64,000 nucleotides of DNA from Temnothorax longispinosus (taxonomy: Eukaryota > Arthropoda > Insecta > Hymenoptera > Formicidae), in contig NC_092359.1 of NCBI RefSeq assembly GCF_030848805.1, positions 22,487,205-22,551,204 of the forward strand, in the 5' to 3' direction. Below are positions 25,701 to 38,293 of the stretch, in pieces (position 1 is the first letter of the stretch; each line of letters starts with the position of its first letter). The notes below the pieces were generated by a model. The model worked only from the letters and a program-made list of their open reading frames with translations. It searched no databases and was not told the origin of the DNA. The position numbers and the translations under genes are program-made.

Positions 25701-28294
25701 ATTGTTCACAGCGATTACACAGTTCAATCTGTTGCACAGAATCACTTAACACTTAAGGTTTTACTGTTTTATGTGTTTATACATCAGCGAAGATAAATTA
25801 TTTCACGCAATTGCTACTGATTGAATAACTATAGTGTCTTGTGAATTGCAAGATATTTTCGAAAGAGAAAGATGGTAATCGATATGATTCGTAAGAAGTT
25901 TGCATTGCGCAAAACTGATAGCTGTAAGAGCTTTTTGTATCTTATAGCAACTCGAGTATATCGTAGCTCAATGTCACCATTCAAACGCAACCGCAATTTT
26001 TTAAGAGTTTTCACAGTAAAAGGCATTCTAGAGTAAACTCATTTTTTTCCGTTAAAGAAAAAGAAAAACACTTTATACTTTTATTACTTATTATCAAAGA
26101 GAATATAACAAAATATAAAATATATAAAACACCACCTTTACTTGACGTTTTATATTCATTTTTCGTGTTTAATCCCACATTTTTTTAATTATGTGATTTT
26201 TTTTTACTACCTCAGAGTTCAATATAGATATAACCTAAGATTAATCGAAACAGTGCGATATCGATAATTTACTGCGTATTGAATTGATATTCTCTGAAAA
26301 AACGCATGATTTCTTTTGACGTCGATATCGTTCGCACATCGCTTGATCTCTCAATCGCGATCGCACCTTGCTGCCGATTGACTGACAACGGTATAATTAC
26401 CGACACGAGTTCGAGCTATACATTACGTCGAGTATGCGCGCGATATCGAAAGACGCGAACGTTTAATGAACCCATCCGTCTTCGTAATTTCACGTCTAAT
26501 CATGAAATTCTCATACACTGTATCCCCAACATTTCCTTTTCTTCGCATCACGGCGTTTCTGTGATTGATATCATTAACTCTCGGCGAAAATCAAGTTTTC
26601 GCATTCGTATGCGTTCATGTGTAATTATTTGATGAAGCGATCATGAGGCAATAGTGGACTCGATTTATTTCGTCGGCACGCACTCATTTTACCTCACTTG
26701 CAAATTAGCGACTGCGATATTCAAGCAAAGAAAGAACGATATTTACTGCTTTCTCTTCTGGATGAAGACGAGTTAAACACTCAATGATTACCCTCGAGAT
26801 ACATTATTACAAACTACTATCGTTGATGCCGATGAGATAACTACATTTCCAGAGTGTTTCAATTGCGCATGTTTATAGCAGAGATTCAAATTGGCATAAT
26901 TTTGTAACAACTAATCTTCAATGCTCCATAAATACGAAAAAAATGCATTTCATGACAATAGTCATGTTTCTTTCTTTCTCCTATAATTATAAATAAATGT
27001 AGATTATTTTTGTGTATACTTGTATTTCGTCATATATATAGACGATATATAAGTATTTTGACATCACATATATATTTCTACTTCATATATATGTATATGC
27101 ATATATATACAGAAATGCATACCTAACAGCGGTGCTACAAAACGCGCTAGCATACAAAATTTCATAACATGGCTGACGAAAGTTCGCCACAAAATCATTA
27201 CATACAACTTCAATCTCTGTCAAATATATTTTTATACTTCTTACACGCCGAATGCAGTGATTATCGCGAAGTAATATGTTGCGCCCCGTAATGGAATTAA
27301 ACAATGACAAGCATAAATTGTCAAACGAGTGAGGAATGAATAGTTAAATATTAGAAACTGTGTGTCTATTAATCTGACGTAAGGAAGGTAATTATTTATT
27401 ATTTTCATTTGCTTTATGAAATCATGAATCAGCTATCTGAGAAAATAAGAGATAAATAAATGTATATCGGTAATTCACCGCGTTAATATGGTCAAAACAA
27501 ACTGAGAAATGTACAACGAAGTAAGTACAAATTGAGAAGAACTAGATAAATAGCTTCAGCGAACATCACTGCAGTAAAAGAAAATATTTGTATCGGTAGT
27601 AAAGTGTAGCGGTTTAGTTGATCTATATGGAGTAATGAATTGTGCCGCGCAATGTGCTTGTAATCATAGCTCACGTAGCGACAATTAAGGCCGGAATGGT
27701 CGAGATATTATTCTCTCGTTCGACGGTAATTTATCGAGGAAGCAATATAACGCGGAATTTTATCGTTCCACACATTCAGGGGTTGTGAAAACGCTCGTCA
27801 CGAAACGCGACTGCTGCGAAACGTTCCGAATCTCCGGAGATTGCGGTCATCGAAGGAAACTTTTAAGGTGCATTAGTGACGGGATCGCGCGGCAGGACAA
27901 ATCGATGGCACGGAGCGTTATTAACGTCATTAACGCGCGGTCTTTCGTCATTAGAAAGCGTTTCTTTGATGCGCGAGAAAGTGTTTCCCTACGGATCGAA
28001 CAGTAATCAATTCCTACTAAATTGCTAATTGGAAGAGTGTGCCAACGCGTATGATTAAAATTCACAGTGGTAAAAGTTGCAGGGTATTCTTAAGGCTTAA
28101 AATTTAAAAATTTATTTTTTAAGTTAATCTGAATTTGATAAAAAAGTCCTATGTGCATTAAAAAGGTCTTGTCTAATAAGTATATATTTAAATTTTAAAT
28201 GACGATTCGATCTTATAGCTATTAGTCACGAAAGATTATACCATTGACGCGTGTCAATCTCGATTATCTACAATGGTCTTTTTAAATTATATTA

Positions 28295-28300
<6 letters not shown>

Positions 28301-28341
<41 letters not shown>
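28301..28341. repeat. (TA)20 microsatellite
   Basis: A pure TA run of about 40 bases directly abuts the left end of the inverted-repeat element at 28343. A shorter TATATG tract lies on the other side of that element. The element therefore seems to have inserted into, or seeded, the TA tract. Confidence 0.95.
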
Positions 28342-28342
<1 letters not shown>

Positions 28343-28345
<3 letters not shown>

Positions 28346-28470
28346 AGGTCCAGAAGTATGTTCCGGGACTGTTTACGTTTTTTGAAATGTACAGTCCTGG
28401 AAACTGCCAAATGTCCCGAAATATACCGATATAAAAAATAAAAGTCCCGGAACATACTTCCGGACCTACA
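28343..28470. mobile_element. 128-bp MITE with 28-bp terminal inverted repeats
   Basis: The left arm (28343-28370, starting TGTAGGTCCAGAAG and ending TTCCGGGACT) is the reverse complement of the right arm (28443-28470) with a single mismatch (CCAGAAG against CCGGAAG). The interior also holds a shorter inverted pair, CCGGGACTGT with ACAGTCCTGG. It carries no transposase and is bounded by TA-rich DNA, which fits a TA-targeting non-autonomous element. Family assignment is not possible by eye. Confidence 0.8.
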
Positions 28471-29361
28471 TATATGTATATGGTCATCATCTTTGAGGCA
28501 AATCTAAAATAAATTCGAGATCTAAATGTGAGCGCTCCGATGCGTGTTATACTCATTAATAATCAAATCGATGAACATCGCTTTGCATCTGGCAAACACA
28601 AGACAAGTTTTGCACACGCTTATTCGAAGCGAGCAGCTGTTAGAAACGAATGAACGACGTTTTAGCAAAGGTTTTAGATATGAAAGTGCTTACTCGCGCG
28701 GACTACATTGGCATACATTCATTATATGAAAAGAAAAGAGAGAAGGAGAGTGGGAAGTCGTGACGAAAAGATTACCGTAACGAGTACGAGCGCAACGATG
28801 CACCGATAAGGAGTAGCGCACGCGCCTGAACGCGGCCACGTAATTAATATGCTACCGACAGGATCCCGGTGCTGTGTGTAAACTTTCTACTAATAATGAT
28901 TTCATTCCCATCGTGTGTCGCGAGGTGCATCTAATTAATATGGTATAGGTATTGCGACCTAGCAAGCGGGACACGTGGCGGATTACTACTATTATCATCG
29001 GCAACCATGACCTGCTGCAACGGTGATATGCAACAGTTGCGATTCATTCGTAAGGCAAAGATTATCTCTGCCGATTGCAAGCGAATAAACGAAGGTCGAG
29101 ACATGTTTCATGATACCCGTTAAATTACTATGATAAAGAGAAGCAAAGACGATGTATGCTTTCATCGAAAATAATAATTCGAATATTCCAAGAATAGAAA
29201 AACATTCTTGAAGAAATCTTAAAGAAAAAATGTGTTGCATTAAAAATAGTTACAACTCAATTAATTTACTAAATAATATGCTAGTTTTTTAAAAAGTCTA
29301 TTCTTTAGAAATTGTTATTTTTCAAATGTGTGCGCGTGCAAATTTGCGCACGTACACAGAT

Positions 29362-29380
29362 ACACACACACACACACACA
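29362..29380 (+). repeat. (CA)n microsatellite
   Basis: A short pure CA run of about 19 bases in intron 1. Confidence 0.9.
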
Positions 29381-32300
29381 TAATTATATTCATACTTAAA
29401 ACATAAACGAAAAATAGTACTCGTAATAACAGCCTTTAGGCGACTACGCAATTAACATGATTTGCACATGGCAGCATTGGGCAGCGCGGGTGACTGCCTT
29501 CGTTCGAAGAATAGTTTAGAAATGAACTAAACAATCACGAGAGCCCCTATCCCAGGATTGCATACCTCTTTCGCAAGTCATTACCTATCTTATTGTTGCA
29601 CAAGGAGTGACCTTTAGAATTTCATTAGAAAAATGGTATGTGCGTCGATTGTTAGACTATTCCAATTAGGCAATTCATTAAATCGTATTCTTATAGTAGG
29701 CGGGAATCTTTTATAGCGGACGATAAACTTTTCAAATTCCATCGGCGAATCGTCATCACGATGCTATTTCTCGTCGCGTCGTCGCGACAGCATTGTAATC
29801 TCAAGGAAAGCCTTTCTCGTTGCAATACAAAACATTGGAAATATTTTTAGTATCGTACGTTGGCCGCTAATATATTATCTTGCTAAACCAGTTACCTACC
29901 GCGCAACTCGTTATCCTTGACAAACACGAATATTTGTATCCAGAAAGAACTAATTTGATATGCAGTTTATCGGCTTAACCGGCTCGACTAGAATTTGATA
30001 CTTCCAAATATAGAAAGAGAGTCTTCGGAGAAATCATAGTGTGAAAACCGGTATTATGATAATTGAATCATCTTTAACAGTACTCTGTTACTTTTTCCTT
30101 TTTGATATCCGTCTCTTTTCTTAGCGCTATCTAATGGTTCGTATTAACTACGCAATGACTACACGTCATACAATAATTTATAGTCATCGTGTCGGCGTAC
30201 AGCATGCGTTATGTACTTAATTTTGTAATTAATATATCTGCATACGTACATCAAGAGATTACGCTATATCGGCGTTATTCGTGGATCGCGAACGTCAGAA
30301 GTGCGCAAGGTATGGCGCTCTTGCGACACAAACACCGTCATCGTGCTCGGTCCCGATAAACTCCTTTCGTGCCGCAGAAGAGTGCCGACTATTGCACTCG
30401 CGGGAGAGTTGCATACGATTCGTCGAGAATTCACAGAATCGCGGTGCCGATCACCGATGAGGTTGCAATGCTTCGCGACCGTGGAAACGTTCCGCTTCGA
30501 CATTGCCACTTGTGCATGCAAATCGCGACTGTCCCGACAAATCTGACCGGCGAAACGAGCTGTAGACAGGTTGTAATAGTAACACCTGTCCGTTTCTAGC
30601 GTATTCTCTAGCGGTCAAGAAATGTGCTCGCATAAAATCTATTGACAATTATTGCCAGCACGTTGGGATTGCAATGTTACGGCTTGATGTATTAACACTT
30701 CTCTATTATCAATTACTTCCGATAATCGTAAAATTACAACTCAAACTATATAATATCTAAAAATTGAATTCCGTCATGTGTAATATGCGTTTACCTATAT
30801 TTTATTTTAACAATGTATTAATTTAAATTTTATGTTATTGTTGCAGGTAAGCTTAAATCAATTCCCAAGGTTCAGAAGAGACAGATTTAGAATGGGGTAT
30901 GTGACTTGTCTGACATTTATAAAATGCAATGCAGTATATCTCTTCCTATGGAGACGATCGCAATGTTAATTTTTTATCTAATTCGCACGTATATCTATCC
31001 GATGCAAATAATATTAGCCACTCCTATCTCCGCCTCTTTAACACAATGCAATAGTTCGATATCGACGCGTGTCAAATGATTCGCATTAAGACGAACATCT
31101 CAGCGCCAGCCACGGTTTTTGACGCTGGAGCGTTGCGCAATTTCTGACCGATTACCGACACCAGCGATGCGCGTCGCACGCGACTACTCCAGAATTCCAT
31201 TCCAATTCATTTAATACGATTACGTATGCGCGCATCGCTCTCTCCACGTGTTACACGTTGGGCTTTGTGTGTCTACTGTGTGCAACCGGTGGCCGTTTAC
31301 GCGCTTGTTCCCGTAAATCGCGCACGTACACACGCACAAAAACGGGGGTGTATATACACCCGTGCGTATGTCGACTCGTTCATTTATTCCAGAGCATAAA
31401 GAGAGGTCGACGGGCTAATCAGACTATGACGCTCGTGCGAAGCGGTAAGCGCGCGTCGTAAAAACCGTCAGCCTCGTAACGAGAATCCCGAGTTATGTAC
31501 GGGAGCCGGCCAAGTTAGAAAGTGAATCCTCGTACGCATTCGAATGAACCACACCATCGCGGTTTGCCAACATAATCGATTAGCGAAACAGTCGAAAATA
31601 CGTGGCTCGCATATAGACCAGACGTGCGACTTGTTCTGGAAGCCTTTGCCATTGACATAAGATCACCGTATCAAATACTTGTCATTTAAAAACGTGCACG
31701 TATGACACATGAAGCATTAAAAAATGCTTTTCGTGTATATGCTTGAAATGTTTTTATTATTTGGAAAAGGTAATGTAATGTTTCATAAGTATGTACAACG
31801 TTACGAAGTTATTGTTCGATGTTACGTTAATTTACTTGATGACAATTAATTTTCTTATATCTTAAGAAATTAACGGATCGATACACTGTCGGATTTTTTC
31901 TCGCTGGTAATAAACGATATTGCTTGTAATAGTTGTCTTATACATTGTAAGAATGGACATAGTACGGTTAATTATATATAACTGGCATGTGCTCGCGCTC
32001 GATGTCCATGCAGATAAAAGTATTGCGCGTGGAAGTTATGCGCTCTTGAGTACTTATGTGTCATCGTAAATACGGGACGATATAAAAAAAAAAAAGAATA
32101 CGATTATCGCCTTGACTCACTTGATTTACGCGCGCAAGTAGTACTTGTGCAAATCTTCCGCAATCAGTAGCACGGGAAATTACTATATCATGTTTATTTA
32201 TGGCGCATCGCTTGCTACACACGATTAATACGATCATTACGTATTGTAATAGCTTAGATTCACCGGACTGTTCAACGAGAATGATCGTGAGCTATTGCCA

Positions 32301-34435
32301 GCGCGTAATTGAATGTCCACGCGCGTGCAGATATATATAAATCTATAGTACGGCAGACGCGCGCGGAGTAAAAACACGCAAATAGAGCGAGGTTCTTGAA
32401 GATGTACTCGCGGCGAACGTTAAAGTGACAGCGCACGGCAGAAGCTCGTAAAATGAATCTAACGAGAAATCCCCCTTCAAATTGTGCTTCGCGTGAACGG
32501 CTTCTCTGAAATGCGGCTTTATAATTACGCGTGGCGTTACATTTAATTAACTATGCCATAAAATATTGAAATGTACTTTAAGTACCGACCATTTGGCAAT
32601 TATTTCTTCGCGTATACCGAGATTAATTAAAGTTTCTCACCTTTTGAGAACGTAGCTTTATTTAGCTTTAATGGTTTATATAACACGGAAGCGAGATATG
32701 GAATTTTTGATGTTACTTCCTCCGAGAAAGTTATAATTCTGTTTCTAATTAGCCAACCGGATTGTAAAGGAATTACTTTCTCCGAATACTTTGCAATAAT
32801 CGGCGATATAGGGTGAACAGCTCGTCGATGTGCGATCAGAGTACCGCTTTAAACCATATCTGTATCTGATTCCAAATTATAGTACGGGAGAAACCAGTAT
32901 AACTAATTACGTTTGTAAAACACCGCCGATCTATGCAATCTACTACTTCGATCTGTTCTCTCATGCGATCTCATATATGATTCGATTCGGGTCGGTGCTC
33001 ACTTAGTTTTACTGATTTTTGCTTTTCTGTTCATTATGGATTAAGATTTACAAGATATATGGATTTCTTTGCAGATGAATATCCTACTCTTTATATTTCT
33101 TCCTTCATAATTTACCTACATATTTTTTTGTCGATTAAATTTTTATTGTAGAAACACCGACGCATGTTTGCAAATAAAAAGATTTTCTAAAAAGATTATT
33201 TAATTTCTAAGTGCATGTATATTGCAACTTTTATAAATTATAATTTTTTATAAATTTTTATCATAAAAAGGGTCATTCCTTACAATTATGCTTGTAAAAA
33301 ACAAGTTAATAGGCTATCCAGTTCGTCAGCCTTGATGTCCACTCTCAACAATTTTTTACTCTCACGTAAACAGATCGATGATGTGAAGTAATTATGCGTA
33401 ACGGTGCGTGCGGTCGCATAATATAATATATTCAGTCAAAGAATTTGGTTCACCTCGTAACAATTCACTCAGTAATTTAAACCGTTTTGTGGTTTTGCTA
33501 TCGTAATTCTATCTAGAGATAACTATATGAGAAGATAAATGAATTATTTCATATTTTTTTATGAAAACACGATTATATATTATTTTACACAAGACTGGCT
33601 GCTAACGAGATCATCAGATAAATAATTCGTATAACGACACAATAATATGTACACATGCGATTCCAAAGGCATAAACTGACCAATGCTCGATAATGATTTA
33701 CGCTTCACGGCTTATATACGATCCCTATGTATTTCATGGTGGCGCAAAAAAATTACTTTATGTTCTAAGAGATTGAAGCACGGATAATACGTCTGCTGTT
33801 ACCGTTCGCTGAGACCCTTCTTGAACGTAAAAGGAGATCGAATGCGGCTGCCGCGTAAAATTTCCTAATAATAGTCTTCCTTAAAGAGCCGTTCGCAAAA
33901 ATTGTCTACCAACCGCGTTCCAGAAATGCCTTCGCACCAGTCCGACAGTTCCTCTCGTTTTTCCGGTTCTCTCCCTATCTGTCGATTCTTTCGAAATTCA
34001 CGACACCTCGCATAATTGCCGACACCACCAATTTCGATAGTCGGCTGAATGCCGAGCTAACGAGCTTAAACTCAACCGAGAGAATAGTGGGTGCTGACTA
34101 ATAGATGAGAATATTCGACTCAACACGTATTTAGAAACTTTGCAAATTCGTTAGCGCGAGTCTGTTCCGCTCTCGATCTCGACTCGATACCGGATAGATT
34201 TCCAATGCGATACTAAAAGTCAGCAAAGAAAAAAACGGCGAAGAACGCGCAAGACACGAGGGAAGGTAAGAATGGCAAGCGCGACTTATATCGGAGCCGA
34301 CTGTAGTAGTTCCTCATATCTCGTACCTTTTAAGAAATCTGACTGGGTGAAGTAACGGCACTTGTGTCTCTCTGGGTCTCCTTTCTGCCTGACTTATGTC
34401 AGGATCACATACACGCGGTAGTCCGATCGACAGAC

Positions 34436-34500
34436 AAAAATGGTAGCTGACATTCTCCGCCCAGTCAACTCACGTAAATAAGGACGTGCTATTTGTAACG
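34436..34500 (+). repeat. Degenerate interspersed repeat, copy 1
   Basis: This segment resembles 34891-34955 in the same orientation. Both contain AAAAATGG, then a GACATT(C/T)T(C/T)C core, then a close match around AAGGACGTG.TATTTGTAAC. The copies are diverged in the middle. They probably derive from an old interspersed element. A GGCCCGGTTGCAC motif at about 34597 may belong to the same or another element. Confidence 0.4.
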
Positions 34501-34890
34501 TTTACTTTGTCAAGTTTGTCAAACTTGTTTTGTCAAACGTTTCTTTAGGGTGAAATTAAAAAAACAATTGATCAAGGAAGTATGAAAATCGCTAAGGCCC
34601 GGTTGCACTAACGTCACATAATATTTAACCTTAGCTTAACTTACTCTTCGTCTCTTTCCAAAGGGACAATTTTTTAATATCGTTTAATTCTATCATTACG
34701 ATTTATGGTTGTTTAAAATATATAATTCATGATGTTAAATATAAGATTGTATATGAAATTAGCGAATAACAGAGAAACCGTGATCTGGAACTACATCCTG
34801 CCTAACGTACTCATTAGCCTTGTCATTTTTTTTTTCTGGCGTGCATCCGCATAGCATCCACGTGTTCTTCTACACGAACGTAATAGCTAT

Positions 34891-34955
34891 ACAAAAATGG
34901 CGAGCGAGACATTTTCCAACTGGTTGGCTGTATAAGGACGTGTAATTTGTAACAG
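34891..34955 (+). repeat. Degenerate interspersed repeat, copy 2
   Basis: This is the second, diverged copy of the segment at 34436-34500, sharing ATAAGGACGTG and ATTTGTAAC. A 64-codon minus-strand frame runs through it but has no recognisable domain. Confidence 0.4.
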
Positions 34956-37837
34956 CAACTCGGTAATTTACTGCAGTAGCGGAACGAACTTGCTGGTAAC
35001 CAGGAAATCGTCATCAAATAAGAATAGATATTTTACTTAACGTGTCGTACTTTCTTTGAAACCCGCGGCTATATTTGTCTACATTGTTTGGCATAGTGAT
35101 GCAAAAATTAAACCAATTTACGTCAAAGCAAAATCATTTAAAGTGGTAAGATAATATATCAAAGTGACGTGATACTATCGTGACGAATGTATAAGCGGTA
35201 AGCATAGCAAATCTTAATTTGTTTCGCAAATTAGGAAGGAGCAGCGCTTTACAGATTTAATTATTACAGGAGAAAGCTAATACGGGAAGTTACTAGAGTA
35301 CGAACAGAAGTGCACGATCACACTTACATTCTTGCATCACGTTGTTATATTTTTTGCGCAGGCGTTGTACACTACCAATTCGAAAGTACCATTAGATAAT
35401 CACCGGCAAAAATAATGTTATTAGAGAACATAGGTGCAAAAAGCCCTAATTTTCCGATTATGGAATTACGAGTAGCCACTTAATTGAGACTACTCAAGTA
35501 TATTGTTGTAGTAGAGAGATCTTAATCTTCCACTTTCTTGTATCTCGACAATCAAGAACCGTTGAAATCTCGCGCAGTGCAAATTCTTAACAAATTGTCT
35601 CGTATATATTATCGATATGTTAATCCTCTGTCATGGCTTCAGGAAAAAAGAAGACCACAGAACCACCGCGTTTTATAGAGCAATGATGCCTTCTAACCCA
35701 CGATCAGCGCTCCAGAATCTGCTATCCTATAGATAAACGAGTAGCAATTTATTATCCAGCGAAAGACCGATGGATGCGCGAGCGCGTCCATTCATCGTAC
35801 TCATGATCCTTAAACGCCCAGCCGTAAATCATCGTGTATAGGCGATCCCGCAGTTGATGTCCCGTCCGATTCGCGATAAACGATTCATGGACGACAGGAT
35901 GAACCCGAAGAACGGCGTTAGCTTCGGTTCGACGATCGGCCACTTTCTCCGTGCCCCTTCAGACCGGAATATCTTTCACTCGCCGAGTTGTAGGATTACT
36001 CATCCGCACGCGTATGTGTCCGCGATATTTACGCTATAGCATTAAAGAAACATATAAAATGTTTTCTTTACGATAGCACAATGCTGCCAGTGCCAAGATG
36101 GAACGCGGCAGAAACTCTGGTCAAAAACTGCTATAAATTTTAAACTGTTCTTCCTTTCTCGTTCGACGAGTCCTAACGCAATATTGAAGTACTTTATTTT
36201 TCTTGTCACATTATCAACGCTATGTTTTTCGACATCGATTGCGCTAATTCTTAATTTATCATATTGGATTAAACACGTGTTCGTTGAAATTCGTAATACG
36301 CAACATTACGCGAATAGTTACTTCGAAAGGAGTAATTTCAAGGAAGTCATTAGATGATCGGTAAGAACCCATAAGAACCCATAGCGGAATGAACTAAGAA
36401 AGTTACATTAAACAGGAAGCAATGGCTTACGACGCGTTTTTTGTAGGATATTTTTCAGTCACAGCGAAGAAAGATGTCGTGACCACGCATTACCGGAGAT
36501 CTTCTCTGAGATGCTGCGTGAAAGTGATTCCATAATAGCAAGAATGTGTACGCACGTAGTATGTGAGAATAGATTATTTCGAAGGAGTGAGGAAGACAAA
36601 AATCGGATGTAGAAGTAACTAATATATTGATTACCTTGTCTATAAATCATCTTTCTCCGATTTTTTAAAATCATATACCTATTAAATTGTTCAATAACCT
36701 CTCGAACAATAGAAAATAATACTGAGACAAAATATTGTACAATTTAATTATCTCGTATTTTTACTGGCACAATTTTTGCAATTTGTAGATTCGATATGTA
36801 TGTTATAATAAAATTAACATATCCTAACATTGAGACATTTTTATTAAACTTTCTTTCTAATAGCTATTTTATAACTGCTTTATTTACACTAATAAGAATT
36901 TTTAAATAGTGCAGCTCTCATATTGCGTAAAAATACATACATTTTTAGCTACACTGAAAGATCAAGAAAGGTGTTGAGAATCATGATTGAGTTGCAGAAA
37001 CGTTCCAACAATAAGCCGGAACAAGGAAAATGCGTCGGTAAATAAAGGATAATCTGCGTGGCCGATCCGACTTGGGGAGCCTCTGCCATTCATGTTAATG
37101 AGAATCGATTACGATCGCGATCCATTATCTGTTGTCTGGTCAAAAAGAAAGACTATTTACTCGGTCGCGCCTTTGTGATATGGTGCACATGGACGACGCT
37201 AATACTATAACGTGAAAGAAAGTGCCTGACGTGCGTGAGAGTTCTTTCTCGTGATAACCAGATCATTTTTCGTTTACTTTCACCGTATCCCCTCGAGTTA
37301 ACCAGTTTATCCTCCCGCACATTTATATCCCGTTTGCGTTTGCGCGATAATCCGATGTCGCACGATCGATTGATTATTTGCGCCGACTTTCTATACGTAT
37401 AGGCGAAAGCCTCACGTGAAAGCGCATTTCATTTATACTTCACTTGCAGCGAAGATATAATAGCAATGCAAAGTACAAGTTGGTAACTGCCGATTAAAAG
37501 ATTTAAGATCTTAGCCCTGCAACTAATTATAGCCTAATATTTCTTTAATTTGTACGTACTTTCTAATCATTAGTTGTACTGACAAATTGTTTTCGTGGAA
37601 AACAATTAATTATGCCGACAGGTTAAATGGGCGGTGTGAGCAAGATCATACGTAAGATGTGATTCTTGAAAGGAGAACAAAGTCTCAACGTGCTTTATTC
37701 TCCGAAAAATCATTGCTCGACTACGTCGTAAACGGCGGCCGGCTTTCTGCAAATTTACATATATATCGCTCGGCAAAATCTGAAATACACAGTTAGCTAC
37801 TCGAAACACAGTATGCGGCGACCTGCTAAGAAGATAT

Positions 37838-38293
37838 TACTGAAACTGTTTCGCGAAGTAGAGTGATTGATGTATAACGAACCGCATTCACCGCGGGTTT
37901 CTACGCGAAAAAGCGAAACCTTGTTCGTGAATGTGAAGTGTTAAACAAAACTTCACCTTGTGTGTAACTTGCGTTTCTACAGACGCTTATAAATGCAAGA
38001 ATCAAAATCATTGAAAAAGAACATAATTTACATCTAAAGATTAGAGTAGCTATGTGCTATCTGCTTATATCTATAGTATGCATAAACATGTACATATGAT
38101 GATATCTATAGCAATTATTCTAATTTCATGCTAGAAATAATACTTAATATGTCAAGTTATATTTGATCCAATTATACTAGATAAATACACGAAATTCTGA
38201 AATAAATCAGTTTCCCGCTTTTTCGCGTAAAAATCCGCGGTGAATGTGGTTCGTTATACATCAATCACTCTACTTCGCGAATCAGTTTCAGTA
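37838..38293. mobile_element. 456-bp MITE with about 80-bp terminal inverted repeats
   Basis: The left arm (about 37838-37917) and right arm (about 38213-38293) are near-perfect reverse complements. The ends read TACTGAAACTG and CAGTTTCAGTA, followed inward by a run including TTCGCGAAGTAGAGTGATTG and then ACGCGAAAAAGCG. If the outermost TA is the target duplication, the element proper begins CTGAAACTG. The roughly 295-base interior is AT-rich and has no transposase frame. The high arm identity suggests relatively recent activity. Confidence 0.85.

Larger units (their letters stand above)
16626..28300. other. Intron 1, second part, no protein gene seen
   Basis: This stretch is mostly AT-rich, with CG-richer patches near 18.7-19.1, 21.7-22.3, 25.0-25.4 and 26.3-26.65 kb. 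The longest open frames (116-117 codons near 21.7-22.2 kb) overlap one another on both strands in a CG-rich patch, as expected when stop codons are rare. They show no recognisable domain. A duplicated repeat, a perfect hairpin and a possible promoter are listed separately. Confidence 0.45.
28471..37837. other. Intron 1, third part, no protein gene seen
   Basis: This is a mix of AT-rich DNA and CG-rich patches (28.7-28.9, 30.25-30.6, 31.05-31.65 and 33.8-34.45 kb). The ORFs near 30.3-30.6 kb overlap in several frames on both strands and look like by-products of CG-rich composition. A degenerate repeat pair near 34.4 and 34.9 kb and a CA microsatellite are listed separately. Confidence 0.45.
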
